Below, one piece after another: positions 1 to 8,845 of a stretch of 64,000 bases of DNA. A program made the translations under genes and the position numbers. Within the stretch, counting starts at the first letter, position 1. Each line of letters begins with the position of its first letter. This DNA comes from an uncultured Bacteroidota bacterium. GTDB taxonomy: Bacteria; Bacteroidota; Bacteroidia; Chitinophagales; Chitinophagaceae. Under the pieces are notes generated by a model. It was not told the origin of the DNA and did no database searches. It saw only the letters and a program-made list of their open reading frames with translations. The stretch lies in NCBI GenBank assembly GCA_903824725.1, contig CAIJXU010000064.1, positions 62,001 to 126,000 of the forward strand. The letters run 5' to 3'.

Positions 1-115
1 TGATCTTATCATGAGTAGGTGTATATCTACCGCCATTAGTTTGGTTTGGACAGAAGAACAAGTACATGAAAAAGGAGCTAAATTTTTGCAAGTTTTACAA
101 CAAGTACTTTCCTAA
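1..115 (+). CDS. C-terminal fragment of an unidentified protein (5' end outside window)
   Basis: An open frame (codons beginning at base 2) enters from the left edge and stops with TAA at 113-115, leaving about 37 residues that end in a basic/hydrophobic helix (KFLQVLQQVLS). The tail, with an Arg-Cys-Ile-Ser then an Ile-Ser-Leu-x-Trp-Thr-Glu-Glu pattern, is reminiscent of the C-terminus of DegT/DnrJ-type PLP-dependent aminotransferases. That is only a loose resemblance and the piece is too short to assign. It ends 12 bases before the rpoN start on the same strand, so the two may be co-transcribed. Confidence 0.45.
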   Translation, partial: DLIMSRCISTAISLVWTEEQVHEKGAKFLQVLQQVLS

Positions 116-127
116 ACGCTATATCCC

Positions 128-1654
128 ATGTCATTAGGACAGTCATTGCAACAAAGGCAGTTACAGCGATTATCGCCACAGCAAATACAATTAATGAAAT
201 TGTTGCAAATTCCTTCTGCTCAAATAGAGCAAAGGGTCAAGGAAGAAATGGAGGAAAATCCTGCACTCGAAATGAACGCCGATTTGTTAGACTCTGATAC
301 AAGTTCAGATGATTTTAATGATGAATTCTTACAAGGAACGCAGGAGGAGGAAGAAGCCATTCCTGTGGATGAATTTGAAATGAGTAATGAGGATTTGAAT
401 GAATATAATTATGACGAGGATGTAGCAGATTACAAAACCAAGGATGACTATTATCCCGAACTAGATAATGATATTGTGGTTCCTATCAAAGCTGAAGTAA
501 GCTTGAATGAACAATTAATGAATCAGTTAAGTATGTTGGCTTTGGATGAGTCCTCTTATAAAATTGCAGAACAAATTATAGGAAGCTTAGAGGACGATGG
601 TTATTTACGCCGTGCTTTGCGATCTATTGCTGATGATTTGGCATTTAAACAAAGTATGTGGGTAGAAGAAAAAGAAATTGAAATCGTTTTACAACAAGTT
701 CAACAATTTGATCCTGCGGGAATTGCCGCACGCGATTTACAAGAATGTTTATTGCTGCAATTAAAACGAAAACAATCAGATGCAAGATTAATAGAGGGTG
801 CGGAACAAGCACATTCTACTTCAAATATAAAGTTGGCTATTGCAGTTATTGAAAAATATTTTGAAGAATTTACGCGCAAACATTATGATAAAATTCAAAA
901 AAGTTTGCATCTAAATGATAGCGAGATAAAGGAAGTATTACATCAAATATTAAACTTAAATCCTAAGCCAGGTGCCGATACAACAGAACAGCATAAGTCC
1001 GAAATGTATATCATTCCTGATTTTACGGTAGTCATCAATAATGGAATTGTAGAATTATCATTAAATAGTCGAAATGCGCCACCCCTTATTATAAGTGACG
1101 ACTATAAAATGATGTTAAAAGAATATGAGCGCGGGAAGAAACAAGATAAATCACAAAAGGAAGCCGTTTTTTTTATTAAGCAAAAAATAGATGCGGCAAA
1201 ATGGTTTATTGAAATGATTCAACAAAGACAACATACCTTACTCATGACCATGAAGGCCATTATGGCACATCAGCAAGGTTTTTTTGCTACTGGAGATACT
1301 ACTCAGTTACGCCCTATGATTTTAAAGGACATTGCGACAGTGACTGGATTGGATGTGTCTACAGTGAGTAGGGTGGCCAATAGTAAATATGTACAAACCG
1401 AGTTTGGTACTTATTTATTAAAATACTTTTTCAGTGAATCTTTAACAACCGATTCAGGAGAAGAAGTGAGTACAAAAGAGGTGAAAGCAATTTTACTTGA
1501 AATGATTCAGCAAGAAGATAAACATAAACCATTGAGTGACGATGAATTAACATTTCAACTGCAACAAAAGGGATACAATATCGCAAGGCGGACGGTAGCT
1601 AAATACAGAGAATTATTAAATATTCCAGTAGCAAGACTCCGAAAGGAATTATAA
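128..1654 (+). CDS. rpoN: RNA polymerase sigma-54 factor
   Basis: Alternative sigma factor that directs RNA polymerase to -24/-12 promoters and needs an AAA+ enhancer-binding activator to open them. The 508-residue protein has the whole family layout. Region I is glutamine/leucine-rich (residues 1-50, starting MSLGQSLQQRQLQ and ending ENPALE). A very acidic region II covers about 55-115. The core-binding domain follows (about 125-320), then a helix-turn-helix region (LKDIATVTGLDVSTVSRV, about 400). The diagnostic RpoN box ARRTVAKYRE lies near the C-terminus. Length is normal for Bacteroidota. The ATG at 128 gives the canonical N-terminus. No cognate enhancer-binding protein is visible in the window, so the regulon cannot be read from context. 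Confidence 0.98.
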   Translation: MSLGQSLQQRQLQRLSPQQIQLMKLLQIPSAQIEQRVKEEMEENPALEMNADLLDSDTSSDDFNDEFLQGTQEEEEAIPVDEFEMSNEDLNEYNYDEDVADYKTKDDYYPELDNDIVVPIKAEVSLNEQLMNQLSMLALDESSYKIAEQIIGSLEDDGYLRRALRSIADDLAFKQSMWVEEKEIEIVLQQVQQFDPAGIAARDLQECLLLQLKRKQSDARLIEGAEQAHSTSNIKLAIAVIEKYFEEFTRKHYDKIQKSLHLNDSEIKEVLHQILNLNPKPGADTTEQHKSEMYIIPDFTVVINNGIVELSLNSRNAPPLIISDDYKMMLKEYERGKKQDKSQKEAVFFIKQKIDAAKWFIEMIQQRQHTLLMTMKAIMAHQQGFFATGDTTQLRPMILKDIATVTGLDVSTVSRVANSKYVQTEFGTYLLKYFFSESLTTDSGEEVSTKEVKAILLEMIQQEDKHKPLSDDELTFQLQQKGYNIARRTVAKYRELLNIPVARLRKEL

Positions 1655-1672
1655 ATTAATTTGAATACCCTT

Positions 1673-2314
1673 ATGCAAGATAACACCCCCGCTCCAGTCG
1701 TGAAATATTTTGGAAACATCATTTCCTATATTTTTCATCCCTTATTTATTCCCACTTATTTCATATTCTATTTAATTCAAGTAGTTCCATATGAATTTGT
1801 GGGCATAACAGATTGGCAATTAAAGTTGAGGGTATTTAGTGTTTTTTGGTTGACTGCCTTTTTCCCAGCATTTGCCGTTTTTTTATTATGGAGATTAAAA
1901 TTAAGCAATAGTATCTTTTTGAAAACTCAAAAAGAACGCATCATACCCTATGTGATTGTAATGTTTTTTTATTGGTGGATGTATTATTTAAGTCGCAATT
2001 TTGTGGATCAACCACTTGCCTTAAAATATTTTTATTTTGGCGTTTTTATTGCTAGTTCCTTAGGATTAGTAGTTAATAATTTTATCAAAGTAAGTTTACA
2101 TGGTATGGCCATCGGGGGTCTATTCACCGCTGTCTTTTTAGTAGGGATTCAATACCCCATCAACAATATGATATGGGATATAGCGTTGATCTTTATAACA
2201 GGTCTAGTGATAAGTGCTCGTATGATAGTGAGTGATCATAGTCGACAAGAATTAATCGTTGGTTTAATAATAGGAGTGTTAACTCAAACAGTGGCTTATT
2301 TATGGGTGGGGTAA
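1673..2314 (+). CDS. multi-pass membrane protein, PAP2-like, function unknown
   Basis: About 213 residues with five to six hydrophobic segments. An ATG at 1673 is preferred over an in-frame TTG at 1661. The C-terminal half (KVSLHGMAIGG, then SDHSRQELIVG) recalls the membrane core of PAP2-type phosphatases, but the canonical KxxxxxxRP, PSGH and SRxxxxxHxxxD motifs are not intact, so catalytic activity is doubtful. It begins 18 bases after rpoN and is followed 15 bases later by an RND-type exporter, which suggests one transcription unit. I do not recognise a specific function. A membrane protein of unknown role is the safe call. Confidence 0.7.
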   Translation: MQDNTPAPVVKYFGNIISYIFHPLFIPTYFIFYLIQVVPYEFVGITDWQLKLRVFSVFWLTAFFPAFAVFLLWRLKLSNSIFLKTQKERIIPYVIVMFFYWWMYYLSRNFVDQPLALKYFYFGVFIASSLGLVVNNFIKVSLHGMAIGGLFTAVFLVGIQYPINNMIWDIALIFITGLVISARMIVSDHSRQELIVGLIIGVLTQTVAYLWVG

Positions 2315-2329
2315 TTTAAAAATAAAACT

Positions 2330-4657
2330 ATGTGGCATCAATTAGGTAAGGCAATTTTAAAGTACAAAGTATATTTTTTATCCTTTTTATTTATAGCCAC
2401 CATTTTCATGGGTTATTTTGCTGCTCAGGTTAAGTTGAGCTATGAATTCACAAAAGCAATACCTGAGGATAATCCTAAATTTGTTATTTATAAAAACTTT
2501 ATCAAAAAATTTGGAGTGGATGGGACTACCATCGTCGTAGGTTTTCAAACTGATAAAATGTTTACGACGCCTGTATTTAATGATTTATTTGAATTACATA
2601 ACCAAATCAAAAAAATTCCAGGTGTTACAGAGGTTTTAAGTATTCCATTTGCATATACGCTTTCTAAGGATACCATAACAACGCGCTTTCTTGCTCAAAA
2701 AGTATTTCATGCTCCTTATACGACTGATAGTGCATTAATCGTAGATCAAAAGCTGTTTGAACAATTACCTTTTTATAAAAATTTATTATACAATCCAAGC
2801 ACACATGCCTATATGATGGCAATTAGTTTTATACCTGACTCCATCAATAGTGCTTCAAGGTCACATTTAATTCATCAATTAGAAGATCAATTAAATGTAT
2901 TTACAAAACACACTAATTTGACTGTGCATATTAGCGGCTTACCTTATATCAGAACCATTTTAGCCAATCGTATTAAGAAAGAAATGCTATGGTTTTTAAT
3001 GGGATCTTTATTTTTATCAGCCATCACCTTATTATTATTTTTTAGATCTTTTTCTGCTACTTTAATGAGCTTAGGGGTAGTGGCGATGGGGGTGATTTGG
3101 AGTTTTGGCACCATGGTCATATTGGGTCAAAAAATAACTTTATTAACAGCATTAATTCCACCTTTAGTGGTGGTGATAGGTATTCCAAATTGTATTTATT
3201 TTTTAAATAAATACCATACCGCATATAATGAAACGCAGGATCGTGATAAAGCGATCGTGCAAATGGTCAGTAAGATGGGTATTGTAACTTTGTTTTGTAA
3301 TCTCACCGCAGCCATTGGTTTTTTTGTTTTTGCATTTACTAAAAGTCCATTGTTAAAAGAATTTGGATGGGTATCTGGAATGAATATCATGGCATTATTT
3401 TTTATTAGTTTATTTTTTATTCCTCCTATTTTAAGTTACTTAGCGCCTCCAAAAGAAAAGCATGTTAAATATTTAGACAATCCATTTTTAACTTCCATTT
3501 TAGTTAAAATTGAAAAATATACTTTTAAGCATACTAAATGGGTATTTAGTATTACTCTCCTTTTGGTCATTGTATCAATATTGGGTGTGTTAAAAATTAA
3601 AAAAGAAGCTTTTATAGTAGACGACCTTCCAAAGAAAGACAAATTGTATACTGACCTAAAATGGTTTGAGCAAAATGGGGGAGGTGTGATGCCTTTGGAA
3701 ATTATTATTGACACCAAAAAACGAAATGGTTTATTGCGAAGCATCAAACCTTTGGATAATATTGATGCTTTACATCAATATTTAGTGCAACAACCGGAAC
3801 TAGGTAGGCCTTTGGGATTACTTGAAGGGATGAAGTTTGCTAAGCAATCCTTTTATGATGGTGATACGACCGCATATACTGCACCCACGGCTACCGAAAT
3901 GGCTTTTATAGCACCTTATTTAGCGATGGCAAACAATAAAGTAAATGATAGTAATAAAAATAATGGGCCCAGTCAATTATTAAATAAATTCATTGATTCT
4001 GCAAAACAACAAACAAGGGTAAGTGTGAATATGAAAGATATTGGAAGTGCCCAATTGCCTTTATTTTTAACCCGACTGGACAGTGCGACGAAAGCCATTT
4101 TTGATAGTTCGAAATACAATATTCAAATTACAGGAAGTAGCGTTACTTTTTTAGAAGGCAGCAATTTTATAATTAAAGGACTTGGGCAGTCCATTTTTTG
4201 GGCATTTTTATTAATTGCTATTTGTATGTTGTTCTTATTTAGATCCTTTCCTATACTCATCTGTTCATTGATTCCAAATGTAGTACCCTTATTAATTACC
4301 GCGGGCGTCATGGGATGGGTAGGTATTTCCTTAAAACCATCAACGGTATTGGTTTTTAGTGTCGCCTTAGGAATTGCTATTGATGTAACCATACGTTTTT
4401 TAATAAACTATAAACAAGAATTACAAAAATTTAATCATAAAGTGCATCCAACATTAATTCAAACCATTCAACATACTGGCATAAGTATTATCTATACTAG
4501 TTTAGTATTAGTTGCGGGCTTTGTTATATTTTGCTTTAGTGAATTTGGAGGTACCCAAGCATTAGGATGGTTAACTTCACTCACTTTGGTGGTTAGTACA
4601 TTAACCAATTTGATATTATTACCTGTTTTGATAAAAACTTTCATCAAGGGCAAATAA
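2330..4657 (+). CDS. RND/MMPL-family transporter (efflux permease-like)
   Basis: The 775-residue protein has the internal two-fold repeat of RND permeases. TM1 (residues 14-32) is followed by a large periplasmic loop (about 33-215), five clustered TM helices (about 217-370), a second lone TM (about 400-420), a second large loop (425-620) and five more TM helices (625-770). The loop start (SYEFTKAIPEDNPKFVIYKNFIKKFG) is typical of the MMPL/HpnN-like branch, which exports lipids or hydrophobic molecules. No membrane-fusion or outer-membrane partner gene lies beside it, which fits this branch better than tripartite drug efflux. Substrate unknown. It follows the membrane protein gene by 15 bases. 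Confidence 0.85.
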   Translation: MWHQLGKAILKYKVYFLSFLFIATIFMGYFAAQVKLSYEFTKAIPEDNPKFVIYKNFIKKFGVDGTTIVVGFQTDKMFTTPVFNDLFELHNQIKKIPGVTEVLSIPFAYTLSKDTITTRFLAQKVFHAPYTTDSALIVDQKLFEQLPFYKNLLYNPSTHAYMMAISFIPDSINSASRSHLIHQLEDQLNVFTKHTNLTVHISGLPYIRTILANRIKKEMLWFLMGSLFLSAITLLLFFRSFSATLMSLGVVAMGVIWSFGTMVILGQKITLLTALIPPLVVVIGIPNCIYFLNKYHTAYNETQDRDKAIVQMVSKMGIVTLFCNLTAAIGFFVFAFTKSPLLKEFGWVSGMNIMALFFISLFFIPPILSYLAPPKEKHVKYLDNPFLTSILVKIEKYTFKHTKWVFSITLLLVIVSILGVLKIKKEAFIVDDLPKKDKLYTDLKWFEQNGGGVMPLEIIIDTKKRNGLLRSIKPLDNIDALHQYLVQQPELGRPLGLLEGMKFAKQSFYDGDTTAYTAPTATEMAFIAPYLAMANNKVNDSNKNNGPSQLLNKFIDSAKQQTRVSVNMKDIGSAQLPLFLTRLDSATKAIFDSSKYNIQITGSSVTFLEGSNFIIKGLGQSIFWAFLLIAICMLFLFRSFPILICSLIPNVVPLLITAGVMGWVGISLKPSTVLVFSVALGIAIDVTIRFLINYKQELQKFNHKVHPTLIQTIQHTGISIIYTSLVLVAGFVIFCFSEFGGTQALGWLTSLTLVVSTLTNLILLPVLIKTFIKGK

Positions 4658-4690
4658 TATCAAATTCGAAATTATATTAAAACTTTTTAA

Positions 4691-5827
4691 TTATTGGAAT
4701 AGCTTTTCTAAGGTTTCTTGTAAAGCTTGTCCTCTTAATTCGGTAGCTATAATTTTTCCAGTAGGGTCCAATAAAACATTAAAAGGGATGCCTTCAATTT
4801 GATAGGTATTGACTACTACACTTTCCCATTTTTTTAAATCGCTTATGTGTAACCAGTTAAGTTTATCTGCTTTAATTGCTTCTATCCAATTGTCTTTGTT
4901 GTCATCTAATGAAACACCTAAAACAGTGAAATTTTTATTTTTAAATTTTTCATAAGCCATTACTACATTGGGATTTTCAGCTCTGCAAGGTCCGCACCAA
5001 CTTGCCCAAAAATCGACTAATACATATTTCCCTTTTAAGCTAGTTAATGTTTGAATTTTACCTGTCACATCTGATAAAGCAATCTCTGGTGCCATCTGAC
5101 CAATAGAAAGTGGACTGGCTTTAGTATTGGCTTGTACCTGTGTATTTAACAAGTTAGCGAATGCTACTAAGGGCTCCGCTTTAGTACGTTCTGCAACAAC
5201 CTTAGCCAATGCCAATACTTTAGCAGATTCCATCGATCTTAAACTTAACCCTAATGTATAATACAACAAAGCAGGACTGGTTGCTTTGTTTAAGTTCATC
5301 TCTACATAATCATTCAAGTCTTTTAATTTATCTACTTTTTGCTTTTGTAGCCAAAAGATGGTACTATCTTTTCCCTTTTGTTTTTGTAATAAATCTAAAT
5401 TGTATAAAGTAGAAAATAGGGAAGAGTCCTTTTGGCGGTATTTTTGTAAAAATTCAAATAAATTTAAACTACTCTCCGAACCTTTTACAGCATAGCTGCG
5501 GTAATTATTAGCATCTGCATTGATTTGAATATGATCACCATCATTAATGAAAATAATTTCCATTTCTTGATTTGTAGATAAGCGGTAGAGCCCTTCTTGT
5601 TTTGCAATAAATTGAAACTGGTATCGACCTTCTTTGCTAATGGTAATTGAATCCAATGTGATAATAGGTTTGCCCCCATAAGGTACTTCCTGTAAAAGTA
5701 ATTTTTGATTTTCTGCATGTTCAATGGTGCCTGACACCATAAAGTTGGCCCCATTTTTATTTGATTTACAGCCAGTACTAAGTAGTGTTATACCTACTAT
5801 AATCGTCAACATTGATTTTGAAAGCAT
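4691..5827 (-). CDS. DUF4369/TlpA-like thioredoxin-fold lipoprotein
   Basis: Predicted periplasmic, membrane-anchored thiol-disulfide oxidoreductase of 378 residues. A signal peptide ends in the lipobox LSTGC with the lipidated Cys at residue 20. A DUF4369-type N-terminal domain (about 28-125) is followed by a helical linker and a C-terminal TlpA/AhpC-type thioredoxin domain. The active site is FWASWCGPC with Cys278 and Cys281. This architecture is common and often multi-copy in Bacteroidota, where members are thought to reduce disulfides in the periplasm; the target here is unknown. It is transcribed convergently to the RND gene with only 33 bases between, and sits 3' of gatB on the same strand. 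Confidence 0.93.
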   Translation of the reverse strand: MLSKSMLTIIVGITLLSTGCKSNKNGANFMVSGTIEHAENQKLLLQEVPYGGKPIITLDSITISKEGRYQFQFIAKQEGLYRLSTNQEMEIIFINDGDHIQINADANNYRSYAVKGSESSLNLFEFLQKYRQKDSSLFSTLYNLDLLQKQKGKDSTIFWLQKQKVDKLKDLNDYVEMNLNKATSPALLYYTLGLSLRSMESAKVLALAKVVAERTKAEPLVAFANLLNTQVQANTKASPLSIGQMAPEIALSDVTGKIQTLTSLKGKYVLVDFWASWCGPCRAENPNVVMAYEKFKNKNFTVLGVSLDDNKDNWIEAIKADKLNWLHISDLKKWESVVVNTYQIEGIPFNVLLDPTGKIIATELRGQALQETLEKLFQ

Positions 5828-5859
5828 ACCCTAATTTTTATTTTGTATAAATATAACGC

Positions 5860-7308
5860 TTATGATTGATTCAATTTTATTTCTAGTATTTGTATAGCAA
5901 CTTTTGGATCTGCCTTCCCTTGACTTAATTTTTTAACTTCTCCAGCAAAAAGTCCAATGAGTCCTTTTTTCCCTTTTTTATATTCGTTCACCTTCTCAGG
6001 GTGGTTCATTAATACCTGATTGACCCATTTTTCGATTTCGTCATTAGACAAGGTTTGCAGTAAATTATTTTTTATTGCATACTCTTTAGGGGATTGGGCT
6101 TCTTGAATGATTGCTTTAAATACCTTTCCGCTGGCTACAGAAAAATTCAATTGATGGCTATCGACCAATTCTAATAATTCTACTAAATAGGGTATAGAAA
6201 GAGCAAGTTGTTCGTAATTGGTTCCTGTTTCATTTAAGTATTCTCGGATAGGCCCCATGACCCAGTTGGCTGCCGCTTTATAATGAGTAGTTTGTCTTGT
6301 CCAAATAGTATAAAAATCGGCTTCTTCCTTGTGTTCACATAATTGATCAATATCATAATCAGATAATGCATAGGTTTCCTTCCATGATTTTTTTAATGCA
6401 TTTGGCAAAATGGGCATCGCAGATTGAATATCATTTATGTATTTATCTGTTAATTGAAAAGGCGCTAAATCGGGATCAGGAAAATAACGATAATCATTGG
6501 CATCCTCTTTATCTCTGATCGAAAAAGTGGTATCACTATTGGCATCAAAACTTCTTGTTTGTTGTAAAATAGCGGCGCCTGATTCAGTGATTTGTATTAA
6601 TCTATCTATTTCAAATTCAATCGCCTTTTTTATATTCCGAATAGAATTTAAGTTTTTAACTTCTACTCTAGTGCCTAATTTAGTTTCTCCTTTTAATCGA
6701 ATAGAAATATTGGCATCACATCTTAAACTACCTTCTTCCATATTTCCATCACAAACACCAATCCAACGTACCAAACGGCGCACTTCTGTTACAAATAAAA
6801 AGGCATCTTCGGCCGAATGAATACAAGGCTCAGTTACCATTTCAACTAAGGGGGTGCCCGCTCTGTTTAAATCAATATAAGTGTCTGTATCAGATAAGTC
6901 ATGAATACTTTTGCCAGCATCTTCTTCTAAATGAATTCGGTTAAGTTCAATGATCTTTTCACCTTCCTTACTTTTAATATGGATGGCGCCTCCCACACAT
7001 ATAGGAGTGGTGTGTTGTGTAATTTGATACCCTTTTGGTAAGTCGGGATAAAAATAATTTTTTCGAGCAAAAAAGTTATTGTTTTCAATTCTAGAGCCAC
7101 AAGCCAAACCCAATTTTATCGCACATTCAATGGCTTTTGAATTGGTTTTAGGGAGGGTTCCAGGATGTCCCATGGTAATGGGACTGATATGGGTATTAGG
7201 AGCTGCGCCAAAAGAAGCAGCATCACCACAAAACAATTTGCTTTGCGTAGCCAATTGTGCATGAATCTCTAAACCAATGACAGCCTCATATTTTTCTGCA
7301 ATTCCCAT
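5860..7308 (-). CDS. gatB: aspartyl/glutamyl-tRNA(Asn/Gln) amidotransferase subunit B
   Basis: Subunit B of the GatCAB complex, which converts mischarged Glu-tRNA(Gln) and/or Asp-tRNA(Asn) to the correct amide form. The 482-residue product shows the conserved N-terminus (YEAVIGLEIHAQL), the EGSLRCDANIS motif near residue 190, and the C-terminal GatB/YqeY domain ending in the FAGEVKKLSQGKADP segment. I place the start at the ATG ending at 7308. A longer in-frame TTG start at 7323 would overlap the TACTTTTG promoter box that ends 4 bases before this ATG. gatA and gatC are not in the window. Confidence 0.96.
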   Translation of the reverse strand: MGIAEKYEAVIGLEIHAQLATQSKLFCGDAASFGAAPNTHISPITMGHPGTLPKTNSKAIECAIKLGLACGSRIENNNFFARKNYFYPDLPKGYQITQHTTPICVGGAIHIKSKEGEKIIELNRIHLEEDAGKSIHDLSDTDTYIDLNRAGTPLVEMVTEPCIHSAEDAFLFVTEVRRLVRWIGVCDGNMEEGSLRCDANISIRLKGETKLGTRVEVKNLNSIRNIKKAIEFEIDRLIQITESGAAILQQTRSFDANSDTTFSIRDKEDANDYRYFPDPDLAPFQLTDKYINDIQSAMPILPNALKKSWKETYALSDYDIDQLCEHKEEADFYTIWTRQTTHYKAAANWVMGPIREYLNETGTNYEQLALSIPYLVELLELVDSHQLNFSVASGKVFKAIIQEAQSPKEYAIKNNLLQTLSNDEIEKWVNQVLMNHPEKVNEYKKGKKGLIGLFAGEVKKLSQGKADPKVAIQILEIKLNQS

Positions 7309-7312
7309 GCAG

Positions 7313-7320
7313 CAAAAGTA
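7313..7320 (-). promoter_or_regulatory. -7 promoter box of gatB, 4 nt before the start codon
   Basis: TACTTTTG on the minus strand matches the Bacteroidota -7 consensus TAnnTTTG exactly. Only four bases separate it from the gatB ATG, so transcription would begin at or next to the AUG. No good -33 TTTG is seen 19-21 bases upstream. Confidence 0.45.
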
Positions 7321-7356
7321 CAATTATTTAAGTCTTAATTTTATATTAAATGAGCT

Positions 7357-7396
7357 AAAAAAAGACCGTTCAATTGCATCTGAACGGTCTTTTTTT
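7357..7396 (-). terminator. rho-independent terminator after the plug/PDZ gene
   Basis: Perfect inverted repeat with GACCGTTCA/TGAACGGTC as its core and an 8-base loop, flanked by A- and T-runs so that a U-tract exists on both strands. It lies just past the 3' end of the minus-strand plug/PDZ gene and upstream of gatB. It should stop transcription from that gene before gatB's own promoter. Confidence 0.85.
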
Positions 7397-7420
7397 AGAC
7401 TTCTATAAGAATGAATTCAA

Positions 7421-8710
7421 TTACAAGTCAGCCGTTTTTATTTTTTTTGGCATTCTTACTTCTATATTACTATTCTTACCATTTCTTGTAATATTAAATT
7501 TAAAAACGGTGCCTTCTGTGGCCAATTTAAAAATTGGTTTTATGCCATCCACATCTTTCACTTTTTTATCATTTATTTGAGTAATGATATCATTTTCCTT
7601 TAGTCCCGCTTTTGCTGCTGGGGAATTTTCGTTAACAGATGAAATTTTAACACCTTCACTATCTTCAATATCTTCAATACTGATGCCTAATTTTGGTTTT
7701 TCATTCATTGGAAAAAGTCTATTGAATTCTTGTATTTGCGGTAATTCAAAACCAAATCTCTGTGTTCCTCTTCCTCTATCCGATGGTGCATTAGGTCTTG
7801 GATCTGCAAATGTAAATGGCTCATTATTGGGTACACTGAAGTTAAAAACCTTAGGGGTAATCGTATTTTTATTTTTTGCCAATTCAACTGTCAGGTTGGA
7901 GCGAACACCATTTTTTAGAATGGTCACTTTCACTTTATCAGAAGGTTTAAATTTTCCAATGGTTTCATACAAATCAGCAGGGCCTGTTATTTTTTGATCA
8001 TTCACATTGGTGATAATATCACCTTTATGCAAACCTGCTTTTTCTGCCGGGCTGCCTTCACTTACTTCATTTATTTGAGCACCTCCCTCCGTCATTTCAG
8101 TGATGACGCCTAAAAACGCATTATTTGTTTTAGGCATATCGATGGCAGCATCATCGTCATCTTCATCAGCTTCGTCGCTTTCTGTTTTATAAGGTTTCTC
8201 CATTCTTTTTAAAATAATTCCCTTTTCCCCTTTTCCATTTATTCTAGGATCATTTTCGTCTACTACTTCTCCATTGATTGTAATTTTATCACCGTCTATT
8301 AAAACATTTACATTTTCCTCTTCTCCTTTTTTATTTTTTTCATCACGCACTGTTACTGTAATTTCTTTCTTGTTTTGATTTTCCTTTTTGTCTTTACTTG
8401 CCGCGTTCTTTTTTGTCGTAACCACCACAACGCCATTTTCTCCTTTTTTGCCATATATTTTGGTGGCAGATTCTCCTTTTAGGACATCTATACTTTCAAT
8501 ATCATTCGGAGAGATGGCATCTACATCTTTAGCCTCTTTTCCATCGATGATATATAAAGGATTTATTTTATACCCCTGCACAATTTTTACTGAAGGTGGT
8601 CTCACCTCCACTATTTTTTTTTGTGCTAAACAAAATGTAGTGAGCATACATAAAATAAATAGGCCAGTTAATTGCTTTATCATAAAGGTGTTTTTAAATT
8701 GTTCAATCAT
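7421..8710 (-). CDS. secreted protein with TonB-plug-like domain and two PDZ domains
   Basis: 429 residues, with a signal peptide (hydrophobic core about 14-27, cleavage near AQKK). Residues 50-100 ([10 protein letters not shown], then [17 protein letters not shown], then GVVVVTTK) read like the plug domain of Bacteroidota TonB-dependent receptors. A Lys/Glu-rich linker (101-135) and a very acidic patch (about 178-190) follow. PDZ1 is at about 198-277 and PDZ2 at about 339-420, each with a typical SPAxKAGL core. There is no protease or beta-barrel domain, so a scaffold or peptide-binding role is inferred. The start is ambiguous: ATG at 8710 lies exactly 4 bases after a TACATTTG box, while ATG at 8683 gives a more classical signal peptide. 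Confidence 0.8.
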   Translation of the reverse strand: MIEQFKNTFMIKQLTGLFILCMLTTFCLAQKKIVEVRPPSVKIVQGYKINPLYIIDGKEAKDVDAISPNDIESIDVLKGESATKIYGKKGENGVVVVTTKKNAASKDKKENQNKKEITVTVRDEKNKKGEEENVNVLIDGDKITINGEVVDENDPRINGKGEKGIILKRMEKPYKTESDEADEDDDDAAIDMPKTNNAFLGVITEMTEGGAQINEVSEGSPAEKAGLHKGDIITNVNDQKITGPADLYETIGKFKPSDKVKVTILKNGVRSNLTVELAKNKNTITPKVFNFSVPNNEPFTFADPRPNAPSDRGRGTQRFGFELPQIQEFNRLFPMNEKPKLGISIEDIEDSEGVKISSVNENSPAAKAGLKENDIITQINDKKVKDVDGIKPIFKLATEGTVFKFNITRNGKNSNIEVRMPKKIKTADL

Positions 8711-8714
8711 AGCC

Positions 8715-8722
8715 CAAATGTA
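8715..8722 (-). promoter_or_regulatory. -7 promoter box of the plug/PDZ gene
   Basis: TACATTTG on the minus strand, an exact TAnnTTTG match, four bases before the ATG at 8710. It favours a leaderless start at 8710 or a short leader to the ATG at 8683. A TTG lies 22 bases upstream as a possible weak -33 element. Confidence 0.45.
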
Positions 8723-8795
8723 GGCAAATTATTTAACTACGAAACAATTCGGAATTGTTAAATTTTAGATAATACCAACAGTGGGGTATTTAAAT

Positions 8796-8827
8796 AAAAA
8801 GCCTTATCGATAAATTGATAAGGCTTT
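8796..8827 (-). terminator. rho-independent terminator after alaS
   Basis: Inverted repeat AAAGCCTTATC/GATAAGGCTTT around a short loop, with a T-run following on the minus strand. It sits just downstream of the alaS stop codon. Confidence 0.8.
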
Positions 8828-8845
8828 GGTAATTAATAAGTTAGC

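Noticed and set aside
7357-7396. Inverted repeat as a transposon end or attachment site
   Set aside because: GC-rich stem flanked by A/T runs at the 3' end of a gene is a textbook terminator, and no transposase or target duplication is near.
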